Shown here piece after piece: positions 7,483 through 13,986 of a stretch of 18,660 nt of DNA. A model generated the notes under the pieces. That model worked only from the letters and a program-made list of their open reading frames with translations, searched no databases and was not told where the DNA came from. A program made the translations under genes and the position numbers. Position 1 is the first letter of the stretch. Every line of letters starts with the position of its first letter. Origin of the DNA: Oligoflexus sp. GTDB taxonomy: Bacteria; Bdellovibrionota_B; Oligoflexia; Oligoflexales; Oligoflexaceae. Location of the stretch: NCBI GenBank assembly GCA_030151925.1, contig JASLCY010000040.1, forward strand, positions 1-18,660, in the 5' to 3' direction.

Positions 7483-8102
7483 TGCCCGGACTTCATCCGC
7501 ATCCCGTTCCCTCTCCGCTCGCGAAGCGCTATCTGCAGCGCACTACGGCGCTCGCCACGCAGAGCGCGAATCGCTCGTGGCATCCCGCGACCGGCGGCAA
7601 CTTCTCGGTGCGCGATCACGGGGATCTCTGCTGGGTGAGCCCGAGCGGCAAACACAAGGGCGAGCTCAGGTGGACCGAATTCCTGCCGGTCGATTACCAG
7701 ACCGCGACGTTGGTGGAGCCCGTTTATAAAAAACCCTCCGACGAGACCGCCCTCCACTGCGCGGTCTATCGCCTGGATCCGACGGCGAGGGCCGTGATGC
7801 ACGTGCACCCTCCCCATGCGACCGCCCTGATCGGCCCGGATTTTCGTTTGTCCGACAACGAGATGCTCAAGGCCTTCGGTTATAAGACGCACGAAATCGA
7901 AGTGCTCATACCGTCGATTCCGAACACGCAGGACATGGAAGGCCTCGGCCGCAGCGTAAAGCTTGACCTGAATCTTAAGCTCCTGGTACTTGAGGGACAC
8001 GGCGTCTACGCCTGGGGACGCGATCCCGACGAGGCGATGTTCCGCATCGAAGCCCTGGAGTTCTTATGTCAGCTCAGAAGTTTACGGCTCAGGCCCTCGT
8101 AA
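7482..8102 (+). CDS. mtnB: methylthioribulose-1-phosphate dehydratase (class II aldolase family)
   Basis: 206 residues with the class II aldolase/adducin fold. MtnB dehydrates 5-methylthioribulose-1-phosphate in the methionine salvage pathway, using a metal ion. Visible: SWHPATGGNFSVRD (32-45), WVSPSGKHKGEL (51-62), SDETALHCAVY (86-96), the metal ligands HVH (107-109) with a third His173 in LEGHGVYAWGRD, and NEMLKAFGY (126-134), whose Glu127 matches the catalytic acid. IPSIPNTQDMEGL and the tail EALEFL are typical of MtnB rather than of FucA or AraD. The ATG overlaps the yciO stop. The last 37 bases overlap lipB in another frame. No other salvage genes (mtnA, C, D, K) are in the window, so the rest of the pathway must lie elsewhere or the substrate may differ. 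Confidence 0.88.
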   Translation: MPGLHPHPVPSPLAKRYLQRTTALATQSANRSWHPATGGNFSVRDHGDLCWVSPSGKHKGELRWTEFLPVDYQTATLVEPVYKKPSDETALHCAVYRLDPTARAVMHVHPPHATALIGPDFRLSDNEMLKAFGYKTHEIEVLIPSIPNTQDMEGLGRSVKLDLNLKLLVLEGHGVYAWGRDPDEAMFRIEALEFLCQLRSLRLRPS

Positions 8103-8743
8103 AGGACCTCGGCCTCATTTCCTACGAAGACGGCTATCGTGAGCAAGAACGCAGGCATGCGGCCGTCTTGTCCGGCCATATTCCCGCTGCCATTCTCGTC
8201 CTGGAACACAAACCGGTCCTTACCCTCGGCAAACACGCCGACCCGTCCTTTATTCTAAGTTCGGCTGAGAAACTCGAGCGCGAGGGCGTCGAACGGGTTA
8301 GTACCGATAGGGGCGGCGAAGTCACAGCGCATATGCCCGGGCAGATCGTGATGTATCCGATCCTGCCGCTGACGGCGATGCGCCTTCAGCCGCGGGCTTA
8401 TGTCGACGTTTTATTGAAGGCCGTAATCGCGACCTTGGCGAAATTCGGCATCCAGGCGCGTTGCAGCTCGGAATTTCCAGGGGTTTGGGTGGGCGATAAG
8501 AAGATCTGCGCTGTCGGCGTGAGGATACGGGAACGAGTGAGCCTGCATGGGATCGCTCTGAACGTGAATAATTCTCTCGATCTTTTCCGGGCTATCGTGC
8601 CCTGCGGCATCCGTCATCTGGGTGTCACGTCTATGGCTCAGGAATCCGGAAAAGAAGTTGATATGAGTGCGGTGCGTCATGAACTTCTCATCCAACTCGG
8701 TCTTGGACTTGGTCTTGAGCTTATTTCGGACGACGTGTTATGA
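8066..8743 (+). CDS. lipB: octanoyl-ACP:protein N-octanoyltransferase
   Basis: 225 residues. LipB moves octanoyl from acyl carrier protein to the lipoyl domains of dehydrogenase complexes, the first step of lipoate assembly. Visible: VLEHKPVLTLGKHAD (45-59), RGGEVTAHMPGQIVMYPIL (82-100), GVWVGDKKICAVGV (139-152) with the conserved Lys146, SLHGIALNVN (159-168) and IVPCGI (177-182) with the acyl-thioester Cys180. The glycine usually found in HGPGQ is Met here. The ATG is inside the 3' end of mtnB, with GGAG 5 bases upstream, so the start is well supported and translation is probably coupled. The C-terminus carries a small Leu-Gly tandem (LGLGLGLEL) encoded by repeated GGTCTTG-type DNA. No lipA is present in the window. 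Confidence 0.95.
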   Translation: MSAQKFTAQALVKDLGLISYEDGYREQERRHAAVLSGHIPAAILVLEHKPVLTLGKHADPSFILSSAEKLEREGVERVSTDRGGEVTAHMPGQIVMYPILPLTAMRLQPRAYVDVLLKAVIATLAKFGIQARCSSEFPGVWVGDKKICAVGVRIRERVSLHGIALNVNNSLDLFRAIVPCGIRHLGVTSMAQESGKEVDMSAVRHELLIQLGLGLGLELISDDVL

Positions 8744-8744
8744 T
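8715..8744 (+). promoter_or_regulatory. promoter candidate for the small Cys-rich gene
   Basis: TTGAGC (8715-8720) and TATGAT (8739-8744) with 18 bases between, matching 4 of 6 and 5 of 6 consensus bases. The -10 overlaps the lipB stop. It would start transcription near 8751, ahead of the GAGGAG ribosome site and the ATG at 8781. Confidence 0.4.
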
Positions 8745-8780
8745 CCCCCGGATTTAGGGTCGTGCTAGCGAGGAGTCATC

Positions 8781-9083
8781 ATGAACGTATTGGAATCAAA
8801 AGAACTGGAACTCGAGTTCAATCCATCGGCCGCACCCATCGAAGCTCCTGATGAATGCCCGGAGCTGCTCGAATGCTGCCGCCGCACGATACAGATGCAC
8901 GCTAAGAACAACCCTATGATGGTCTGCAGCGATTGCAAGAAGATCATCAAGGTCTTCAACGACGACCGTTCCTACAAAAACTATCAACGGTTCTGCCTTT
9001 CGCGTCACCGCCGTTTCCTCGCCACCACCTACTCCGGCGTGCACGTGATCACTTTCAAGAATTACGATTCTTATTCGGCTTGA
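8781..9083 (+). CDS. small cysteine-rich protein of unknown function
   Basis: 100 residues. Cysteines at 26, 32, 33, 49, 52 and 72, including CC (32-33) and CxxC (49-52, VCSDCKK), suggest a small zinc-binding module. It is flanked by an acidic N-terminus (ESKELELEF) and a basic stretch RFCLSRHRRF (70-79). The layout would suit a nucleic-acid or protein adaptor, but I recognise no family. No signal peptide, so cytoplasmic. GAGGAG about 8 bases before the ATG gives a strong start, and codon use is like the flanking genes, so I think it is real. It follows lipB by 37 bases and could be cotranscribed or use its own promoter (8715-8744). Its 3' end overlaps the convergent S41-like gene by 13 bases; an AAGAAT/ATTCTT hairpin (9057-9072) lies there without a T run. 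Confidence 0.72.
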   Translation: MNVLESKELELEFNPSAAPIEAPDECPELLECCRRTIQMHAKNNPMMVCSDCKKIIKVFNDDRSYKNYQRFCLSRHRRFLATTYSGVHVITFKNYDSYSA

Positions 9084-10705
9084 GCGCCGTCCCCGGGCCG
9101 GTTGAAGAAGCTCTTACGCAGTTGAGCGGAACGCCTGTCCTGGGAGAAGTCGATCAGGCTCGCCGCCTGGCTCATGGTGACGAAACGAACACCGAACTCC
9201 CGCGCCGTCTCCTGCTTTTTGATCGTCACGTCGGGCGCTACGCCCTTGCCTTCAATCGCAACTTGACCGTTATAGATCGTCCGTGAAGGCGAAAGCCTCA
9301 CGCCGGCTTTGGTATGGGGCAGCGTGATCCAGCTGGGATTGCCCGAGCCGCCCACCGTGGTCTGCCCATAGAGAGTGAACTTGTCCTTCGCTTCATGCGC
9401 TACGAAGAGGAAATCCTCGGCGGCCGAGAATTCGTTGCCGTTGGTGAGGATATCCCAATGGGTCGAAGCCAGGGCTTCGCGCCTTTGGCCTTCGCAGTTC
9501 GAACGATCGAAACCGGCCCGTTCCCACATCGTCATCGAATAGGTGCGGCCGGTCTTGGCTTTCGCGCTCATCGCAAAATCCGGATCGACTTTGATGAGCG
9601 GGAGGTTGTCGAAGACCTCGAGGTCCTTCTCATGGAACGTCGCGCCGGGAACCTCGAAGGACGTCGGCCAGTAGCGGATATCGAGGCTCTGGGCGTCGAC
9701 GACGTCGAGGCTCTTCGCGTCGCCGAACTCGCAGAGGAATTGCAGGACGGCCACGGGATTGCCGCCGCTGTTGCCGCGCAGGTCGAGCTTCACGGTCTTG
9801 TCGTCGGCGGAGAGCCAGGCGGCTAAGGATTCGCTCCAGGCCTTGAAGGCCTCCATCGCGGGCCATTCGATGATCCAGACTATGCTCTGGCCCGTTTGAT
9901 CGCGGCAAGCTCCCGCTGCGACCGAGGAACCCGCCATCACATCCTTGCAGCCGTAGGCGCGGTCGTAGGCCATGTTTTGGACGACGTCGAGGATATCCTT
10001 CGAACCGAATACGGTCTGCGTCATCTCATAAGAGGCCTGGATCTCCACGTCCTGTTTCGTGCTGAGGTCATGCAGCTTGAGGTGGATCTCGGGTATCTGC
10101 TCGGCGAGCGTATTGCGCCGCAGGATATAGGCTGAAAGCTGGCTCGCCCAATTGGTCTTGCTGTGCGAATAAAAAGTGTCCTTGTCCATCGCGGCTTTGA
10201 AGCTCAGGGGTTTTTTGCCGTCGATCGCGAGCAGCTGCCAGGGAATCATCGTCTTCTCGCCGGTGAAGCTCGCGGCGAAGAAGCCGTCCTCGGCGTCGCT
10301 GGCGATAGGGTAGACGGCGGAGCCGACCAGTTTTCGGCAGTTCGCGCTGCCTGCGCAGGATTTGATGATAGGCAGGAGCTGGACGTCGATGCCGTTGCCG
10401 AACAGGACCTGGCTGTGGAGATCGTGGAGAGACGTGATCTCATGCTGGATAGCCGAGGCGAATTCACGGAAATTGGTCGGGCAGTCCTGGCTGAGCGTCG
10501 GGAGCTTTGCGCTATTCTCAAGGGATAAGATGAGTTCGCGGGCGAGGCGGAAATCCTCGCAGAGGTCCGCGCCGGCGAAACGATCGTCGAGGATCTGCAG
10601 GCGCTCGGCGAGGAGCGTGCTGCTGGTAAGGGCGTTTGAGCGGTAATGCATCGCGTAGGGACTGCAACCCCACAGAACGATGACAAGACAGCTCAAACGC
10701 CACAT
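9071..10705 (-). CDS. S41-peptidase-like lipoprotein
   Basis: 544 residues. The N-terminus MWRLSCLVIVLWGC gives a lipoprotein signal with the lipid-bearing Cys14 followed by Ser, so an outer-membrane or periplasm-facing location is likely. Residues about 20-300 are unassigned and contain many cysteines. The C-terminal part is an S41 (tail-specific protease) fold: VKLDLRGNSGGNP (305-317), a nucleophile region TNGNEFSAAED (421-431) with Ser427, and GQTTVGGSGNP (447-457), ending in IEGKGVAPDV (484-493). In CtpA/Prc a lysine follows the serine by 25 residues in a TFGKG motif; here that place reads TTVGG with no lysine, so it may use a different dyad or be inactive. AAGGA is 8 bases before the ATG. 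It lies 30 bases behind the glycine-zipper lipoprotein gene and may share its transcript. Confidence 0.8.
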   Translation of the reverse strand: MWRLSCLVIVLWGCSPYAMHYRSNALTSSTLLAERLQILDDRFAGADLCEDFRLARELILSLENSAKLPTLSQDCPTNFREFASAIQHEITSLHDLHSQVLFGNGIDVQLLPIIKSCAGSANCRKLVGSAVYPIASDAEDGFFAASFTGEKTMIPWQLLAIDGKKPLSFKAAMDKDTFYSHSKTNWASQLSAYILRRNTLAEQIPEIHLKLHDLSTKQDVEIQASYEMTQTVFGSKDILDVVQNMAYDRAYGCKDVMAGSSVAAGACRDQTGQSIVWIIEWPAMEAFKAWSESLAAWLSADDKTVKLDLRGNSGGNPVAVLQFLCEFGDAKSLDVVDAQSLDIRYWPTSFEVPGATFHEKDLEVFDNLPLIKVDPDFAMSAKAKTGRTYSMTMWERAGFDRSNCEGQRREALASTHWDILTNGNEFSAAEDFLFVAHEAKDKFTLYGQTTVGGSGNPSWITLPHTKAGVRLSPSRTIYNGQVAIEGKGVAPDVTIKKQETAREFGVRFVTMSQAASLIDFSQDRRSAQLRKSFFNRPGDGAQAE

Positions 10706-10735
10706 GTGAGTTTCCTTCTCTAACGGTTCAGACGA

Positions 10736-11389
10736 TCAGGGCTTTTGCAGGTCTTTTACATCGACTTCCTGCGACGAGCTGCTGTCGCCGAAGTGGTAGA
10801 CGAGATTGGTCTTGCCATCCCAGAAGGTGGCCGCGCCGGTGAAGCCGCCGCCGATGCCGCCGACGATAGCGCCGCCGATCGCACCGATCGCCGTACCGAC
10901 CACCGGTATCGCGGAACCGATAGTCGCGCCGGTCGCAGCGCCGCCGAGGGCGCCGGTGAAACCACCGCCGATGCCGCCGGCGATGCGGCGACCCTTGCTA
11001 TTGGTGTAGGAGTCGGCCGCGCTTTGGTTCGCGTAGATATCGACCTTAGCGGCCGTGCTCTCGTCATAGACGACCGAAGGCGTCGCTCTTTCGCTGAAGA
11101 GGGCGGCGTAGGATTTATCGCTGACCTTCTGCATCGAGATGTTGAGGTCGGCGAGCAGAGGATTGGTCACGAGGCTTTCGTAATCGCTCTCAGGAGCGTA
11201 GAAGGTGCTTTTCGAGCCTTTCTCGACTTCGACGAAGCAGGTGGCCTGATTGTTACTGCTCAAGCAATGCTCGCGATTGATGGCGTTGTCGGCCGATGAT
11301 TGCGAGTTCACCGATTTGTTCGGTTGGCCGCAGGCGACGAGAGCGAGCGTTGCGGACATGAGCGTAAGAGACAAAGCGCGATTTTTCAT
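10736..11389 (-). CDS. glycine-zipper lipoprotein
   Basis: 217 residues from the ATG at 11389, chosen because it begins MKNRALSLTLMSATLALVAC, a clear lipoprotein signal with Cys20, and has GGAG 5 bases upstream; the frame is open further upstream but that part is not protein-like. After a polar region with a second and third Cys (42 and 51) comes a long glycine zipper (about 137-187). It begins and ends with the same block GGIGGGFTGA around a hydrophobic centre (SAIPVVGTAIGAIGGAIVGG). Glycine zippers pack in or across membranes, as in SlyB- or Rcs-linked lipoproteins, so an outer-membrane structural or stress role is possible; no specific family is recognised. The S41-like lipoprotein gene follows 30 bases downstream. 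Confidence 0.82.
   Translation of the reverse strand: MKNRALSLTLMSATLALVACGQPNKSVNSQSSADNAINREHCLSSNNQATCFVEVEKGSKSTFYAPESDYESLVTNPLLADLNISMQKVSDKSYAALFSERATPSVVYDESTAAKVDIYANQSAADSYTNSKGRRIAGGIGGGFTGALGGAATGATIGSAIPVVGTAIGAIGGAIVGGIGGGFTGAATFWDGKTNLVYHFGDSSSSQEVDVKDLQKP
10833..10979 (-). repeat. internal direct repeat encoding the two ends of the glycine zipper
   Basis: Two 30-base units, 10833-10862 and 10950-10979, match at 28 of 30 positions and encode GGIGGGFTGA at each end of the zipper. This suggests the membrane segment grew by an internal duplication. Confidence 0.6.
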
Positions 11390-11551
11390 GCTGACTCCAG
11401 GTGATGCGAGTTGTGTGTTAAGCCTCGGACCTTTATGCAACGCATGTGCCACGGCCAATTTTCATGTAAGTCATTGAAATCACTTATTCCTTGGGCCGTC
11501 GTAGAGCGGGATTCGTCTGTCGCGCTGACGATGATGACTGTTCCATCGACA

Positions 11552-11585
11552 CCAAAAACAAAAACCACCTCTTATAAAGAGGTGG
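11552..11585 (-). terminator. strong rho-independent terminator after ctpA
   Basis: Perfect 9-base stem CCACCTCTT/AAGAGGTGG (11565-11573 and 11577-11585) with a 3-base loop. Read on the minus strand it is followed at once by TTTTTGTTTTTGG. It sits about 28 bases after the ctpA stop. On the plus strand a T6 run follows about 6 bases after the stem, so it might also work weakly in that direction, though no plus-strand gene ends there. Confidence 0.85.
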
Positions 11586-11613
11586 CCTGCGTTTTTTCCT
11601 AAAGTCCCGCTCG

Positions 11614-12930
11614 TTACTTTTCGGTCGGCACCTTCATCTTGCGCCCATCGAAGAAACGCATGCTGCGGAGGAACGAGTAGGCCGAGACCAGTTGGTTGTC
11701 GCGGCGGGCTTCTTCCGGCCAAGCGACGATCTCGGTGCTGATGCCCGAGGTCTTCGCTAGATCCGAGAGGTCGTGGCTCTCGATGTGCCCTTTCAGGTCG
11801 GATTCCTTGCGGTAGCCGGTCTCGCCCTTTTGATCGTTCTGCTGGAGGGGAACGATCACGTCCGGGGTGATGCCCTTCGCCTGGATCGAACGATCCTTCG
11901 GCGTGAAGTAGCGCGCCACGGTTATCTTGAGGCCCGATTGGTCGGGCAGGGATACGAGGGTCTGCACCGAACCCTTGCCGAACGAGGTCGTGCCCATGAG
12001 CAGGGCGCGTTCGTGATCCTGGAGGGCGCCGGCGACGATCTCCGAGGCCGAGGCGCTGCCGCCGTTGATCAGCACGACGAGCGGGAGGTCCGCATAAGTA
12101 CCTTTTTTATGCGCGTACTCGCGTTCGACGTCCTTATCGGTGCGACCGACGGTCGAGACGATCACGCCCGATTCGATGAAGAGGTCGACGACCTTCACCG
12201 CTTGATCGAGGAGGCCGCCCGGGTTGTCGCGGAGATCGAGGATCATGCCTTTAGCGGTCTTCGCGCGTTTCTCGACGATAGCCTTGAGCTCGTCGGCGGT
12301 CGCGTCCTGGAAGCTCGCGATGCGGGCATAGACGATATCGTGGGTGAGATCCTCCGAACGCACCGACTTCACCTTGATGATCTCGCGCACCAGCGTGAAA
12401 TTCAGGGGAGTGGGAGCATCCTTGCGGCGGATCTGCAGCTTGACCTTGGTGTTGGGTTTGCCGCGCATCAGGTCCGAGGTGTCGTTCATCTTCATCTTGT
12501 CGATCTGGACGTCATCGATTGCGACGATCTCATCGCCGGCCTTGATGCCGGCCTTGGCGGCCGGCGAATCATCGATAGGCGAAACCACGATGAGTTTGCC
12601 CTTCTCGGTCGAGACGATCACGCCGACGCCGCCGAACTTCCCTTGGGTATCCGAGGTGAACTGATCGAAGGCCTTGCGCGGCATGATCATCGTATGCGGA
12701 TCGAGGCTGCTGACGATCCCGCGCAGGGCCTGATAGGTCATCTCTTCCGGTTTGACCTTCGCGGGATCCACATAGAGGTTCTCGAGGTAATAGAGGCCGC
12801 GCGCGAGCGTCTCCAGCGAGCGATAGCGCTGCTCGACGTCTTTTTCCTCGTTGGTCTTGTCTTTGTCTGCTGCGAAAAGAGGGGTGCCGAGAGCGAGGAG
12901 CAGGGCGAAGTTTCTGAACCGAAGATGCAT
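11614..12930 (-). CDS. ctpA: carboxy-terminal processing protease, S41 family
   Basis: 438 residues from the ATG at 12930, which opens into the signal peptide MHLRFRNFALLLALGTPLFA; AAAGGA lies 7 bases upstream. The enzyme cuts periplasmic substrates near their C-termini. Order: helical cap (about 25-95), PDZ domain (about 98-185; FGGVGVIVSTEKGK, DSPAAKAGIKAGDEIVAIDD), and protease core with LDLRDNPGG (231-239), the nucleophile Ser294 in GGSASASEI and the general base Lys319 in TTSFGKG. The 25-residue spacing between the two equals that in E. coli Prc and algal D1 protease. YFTPKDRSIQAKGITPD (341-357) is typical of bacterial CtpA. A 55-residue C-terminal extension (about 365-438) ends in a basic tail. 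It lies 94 bases after the TPR lipoprotein gene on the same strand; a GGGAGG/CCTCCC hairpin is in that gap. Confidence 0.95.
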   Translation of the reverse strand: MHLRFRNFALLLALGTPLFAADKDKTNEEKDVEQRYRSLETLARGLYYLENLYVDPAKVKPEEMTYQALRGIVSSLDPHTMIMPRKAFDQFTSDTQGKFGGVGVIVSTEKGKLIVVSPIDDSPAAKAGIKAGDEIVAIDDVQIDKMKMNDTSDLMRGKPNTKVKLQIRRKDAPTPLNFTLVREIIKVKSVRSEDLTHDIVYARIASFQDATADELKAIVEKRAKTAKGMILDLRDNPGGLLDQAVKVVDLFIESGVIVSTVGRTDKDVEREYAHKKGTYADLPLVVLINGGSASASEIVAGALQDHERALLMGTTSFGKGSVQTLVSLPDQSGLKITVARYFTPKDRSIQAKGITPDVIVPLQQNDQKGETGYRKESDLKGHIESHDLSDLAKTSGISTEIVAWPEEARRDNQLVSAYSFLRSMRFFDGRKMKVPTEK

Positions 12931-13024
12931 GCCGATTCCTTTCGAGGCGGTCACGGAGTCGGGAGGCCCTCTGAACCTCCCTGGACATTTGTAGCACGAG
13001 AGCCCTGGCGTTAGGAGAGGATTC

Positions 13025-13870
13025 TCATTGCGCGCGCGCCGCGTCCGGGCCTCGCGCATTCATCGCCTGCTTGAGGCGGGCGTCCGCGACTCCGAGAAGC
13101 TGCTGGGCCTTCGCGCGATCGGCGGGCTCGAGCTCTTTGTTGTTGAGGTAGTCTCGGATGGTTTTTACCGCGAGCTGCGTTTTGCCGGCGTTCAACTGCA
13201 ATTTAACGGCGCCTTGGATGGGATCGTAGCACTTGAGGCAAGCTTCCCAAGCCTTCAAATACTGGCCGTAGGCCGATCCGGGCTTCTTCACCTGCTCATA
13301 CACTGCAGCAAGCCGCATGAGAGAGAGGTAATAAGTTGGGTTGTCCTGCAGGGCTAATTTGTAATATTTCTCCGCGAGATCGTACCTGCGCATTCTTTCG
13401 GCAGCGAGGCCGATGTTATGATGGATGCGTTCGGGGTATTGGTAGTCCTTGCCCGCGGGACTCGCCTGCACTTCCTTCAGGATCTTAACGGCTCGTGAAG
13501 GGTTGCCGGATTCGATCAGGGCGGAGCTGAGATTGAGGGCGACCGGCGCGCGCGGATCGATGCGATAGGCCTGCTCGAAGTAGCCGAGCGCGACCTTGGG
13601 GTTTTGCATGGCGAGGAAGACGAGGCCCATCAGGTTCTTGAGGTCGCCATCCTTGGGGTACTGCTTCTCCAGCGGGCGGATCTCGCGAAGCGCCATTTGG
13701 GGCTGGCCCAGGTTGATGTAGTTGACGATCATACTCTTTTGAGTGGCCAGGATATCCTCGGCCTTTTTATCGTCAACAGGTTCTGTTTTGAGTGTTTGAC
13801 AAGCTGGCGCACTTAAGATTAGGATAATCAAGACATAGAAGCGAAAAATACCGGAGTAAGTTCGCAACAC
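13025..13870 (-). CDS. TPR-repeat lipoprotein (NlpI/LbcA- or PilW-like)
   Basis: 281 residues from the GTG at 13870. This start is chosen because it directly precedes a hydrophobic leader FYVLIILILSAPAC with lipid-type Cys24 and because AAGGGG lies about 8 bases upstream; the frame is open further upstream but reads as non-coding. Residues about 36-265 are tandem TPR helices, with clear repeat marks at IVNYINLGQPQMALREI, LMGLVFLAMQNPKVALGYFEQAYRIDP, NIGLAAERMRRYDLAEKYYKLALQDNP and LMRLAAVYEQVKKPGSAYGQYLKAW. The protein should sit on the outer membrane facing the periplasm and bind partners. Two named roles fit: type IV pilus pilotin (PilF/PilW/Tgl) or adaptor for a CtpA/Prc protease (NlpI, LbcA). 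ctpA is the next gene on the same strand, which favours the adaptor role. rodZ is divergent; E. coli also has a PilF-like gene beside rodZ. Confidence 0.85.
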   Translation of the reverse strand: MLRTYSGIFRFYVLIILILSAPACQTLKTEPVDDKKAEDILATQKSMIVNYINLGQPQMALREIRPLEKQYPKDGDLKNLMGLVFLAMQNPKVALGYFEQAYRIDPRAPVALNLSSALIESGNPSRAVKILKEVQASPAGKDYQYPERIHHNIGLAAERMRRYDLAEKYYKLALQDNPTYYLSLMRLAAVYEQVKKPGSAYGQYLKAWEACLKCYDPIQGAVKLQLNAGKTQLAVKTIRDYLNNKELEPADRAKAQQLLGVADARLKQAMNARGPDAARAQ

Positions 13871-13940
13871 AGGGAGCCCCCCTTGTATGCGTTGGACGAT
13901 GCAGTTTCTGGTTCTTACTTCTAGTTTAATATGGTTAACT

Positions 13941-13955
13941 CCACTTAGGAAGTGG
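13941..13955 (+). promoter_or_regulatory. small perfect inverted repeat upstream of rodZ
   Basis: CCACTT and AAGTGG flank a 3-base centre (AGG), 31 bases before the rodZ ATG in the 116-base divergent gap. Just upstream is an AT-rich stretch (TTTAATATGG, around 13925-13934) that may hold the -10 of either gene. It could be an operator or a leader hairpin; I cannot choose. Confidence 0.3.
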
Positions 13956-13986
13956 CCGGAGCCCCCGGCAAGTTTGGAGACACGAT

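Noticed and set aside
11773..13014. 413-codon plus-strand open frame opposite ctpA
   Set aside because: Antisense shadow with no motifs; ctpA is unambiguous.
12931..13059. Upstream extension of ctpA
   Set aside because: It would place 43 polar residues ahead of a clean signal peptide; AAAGGA precedes the ATG at 12930.
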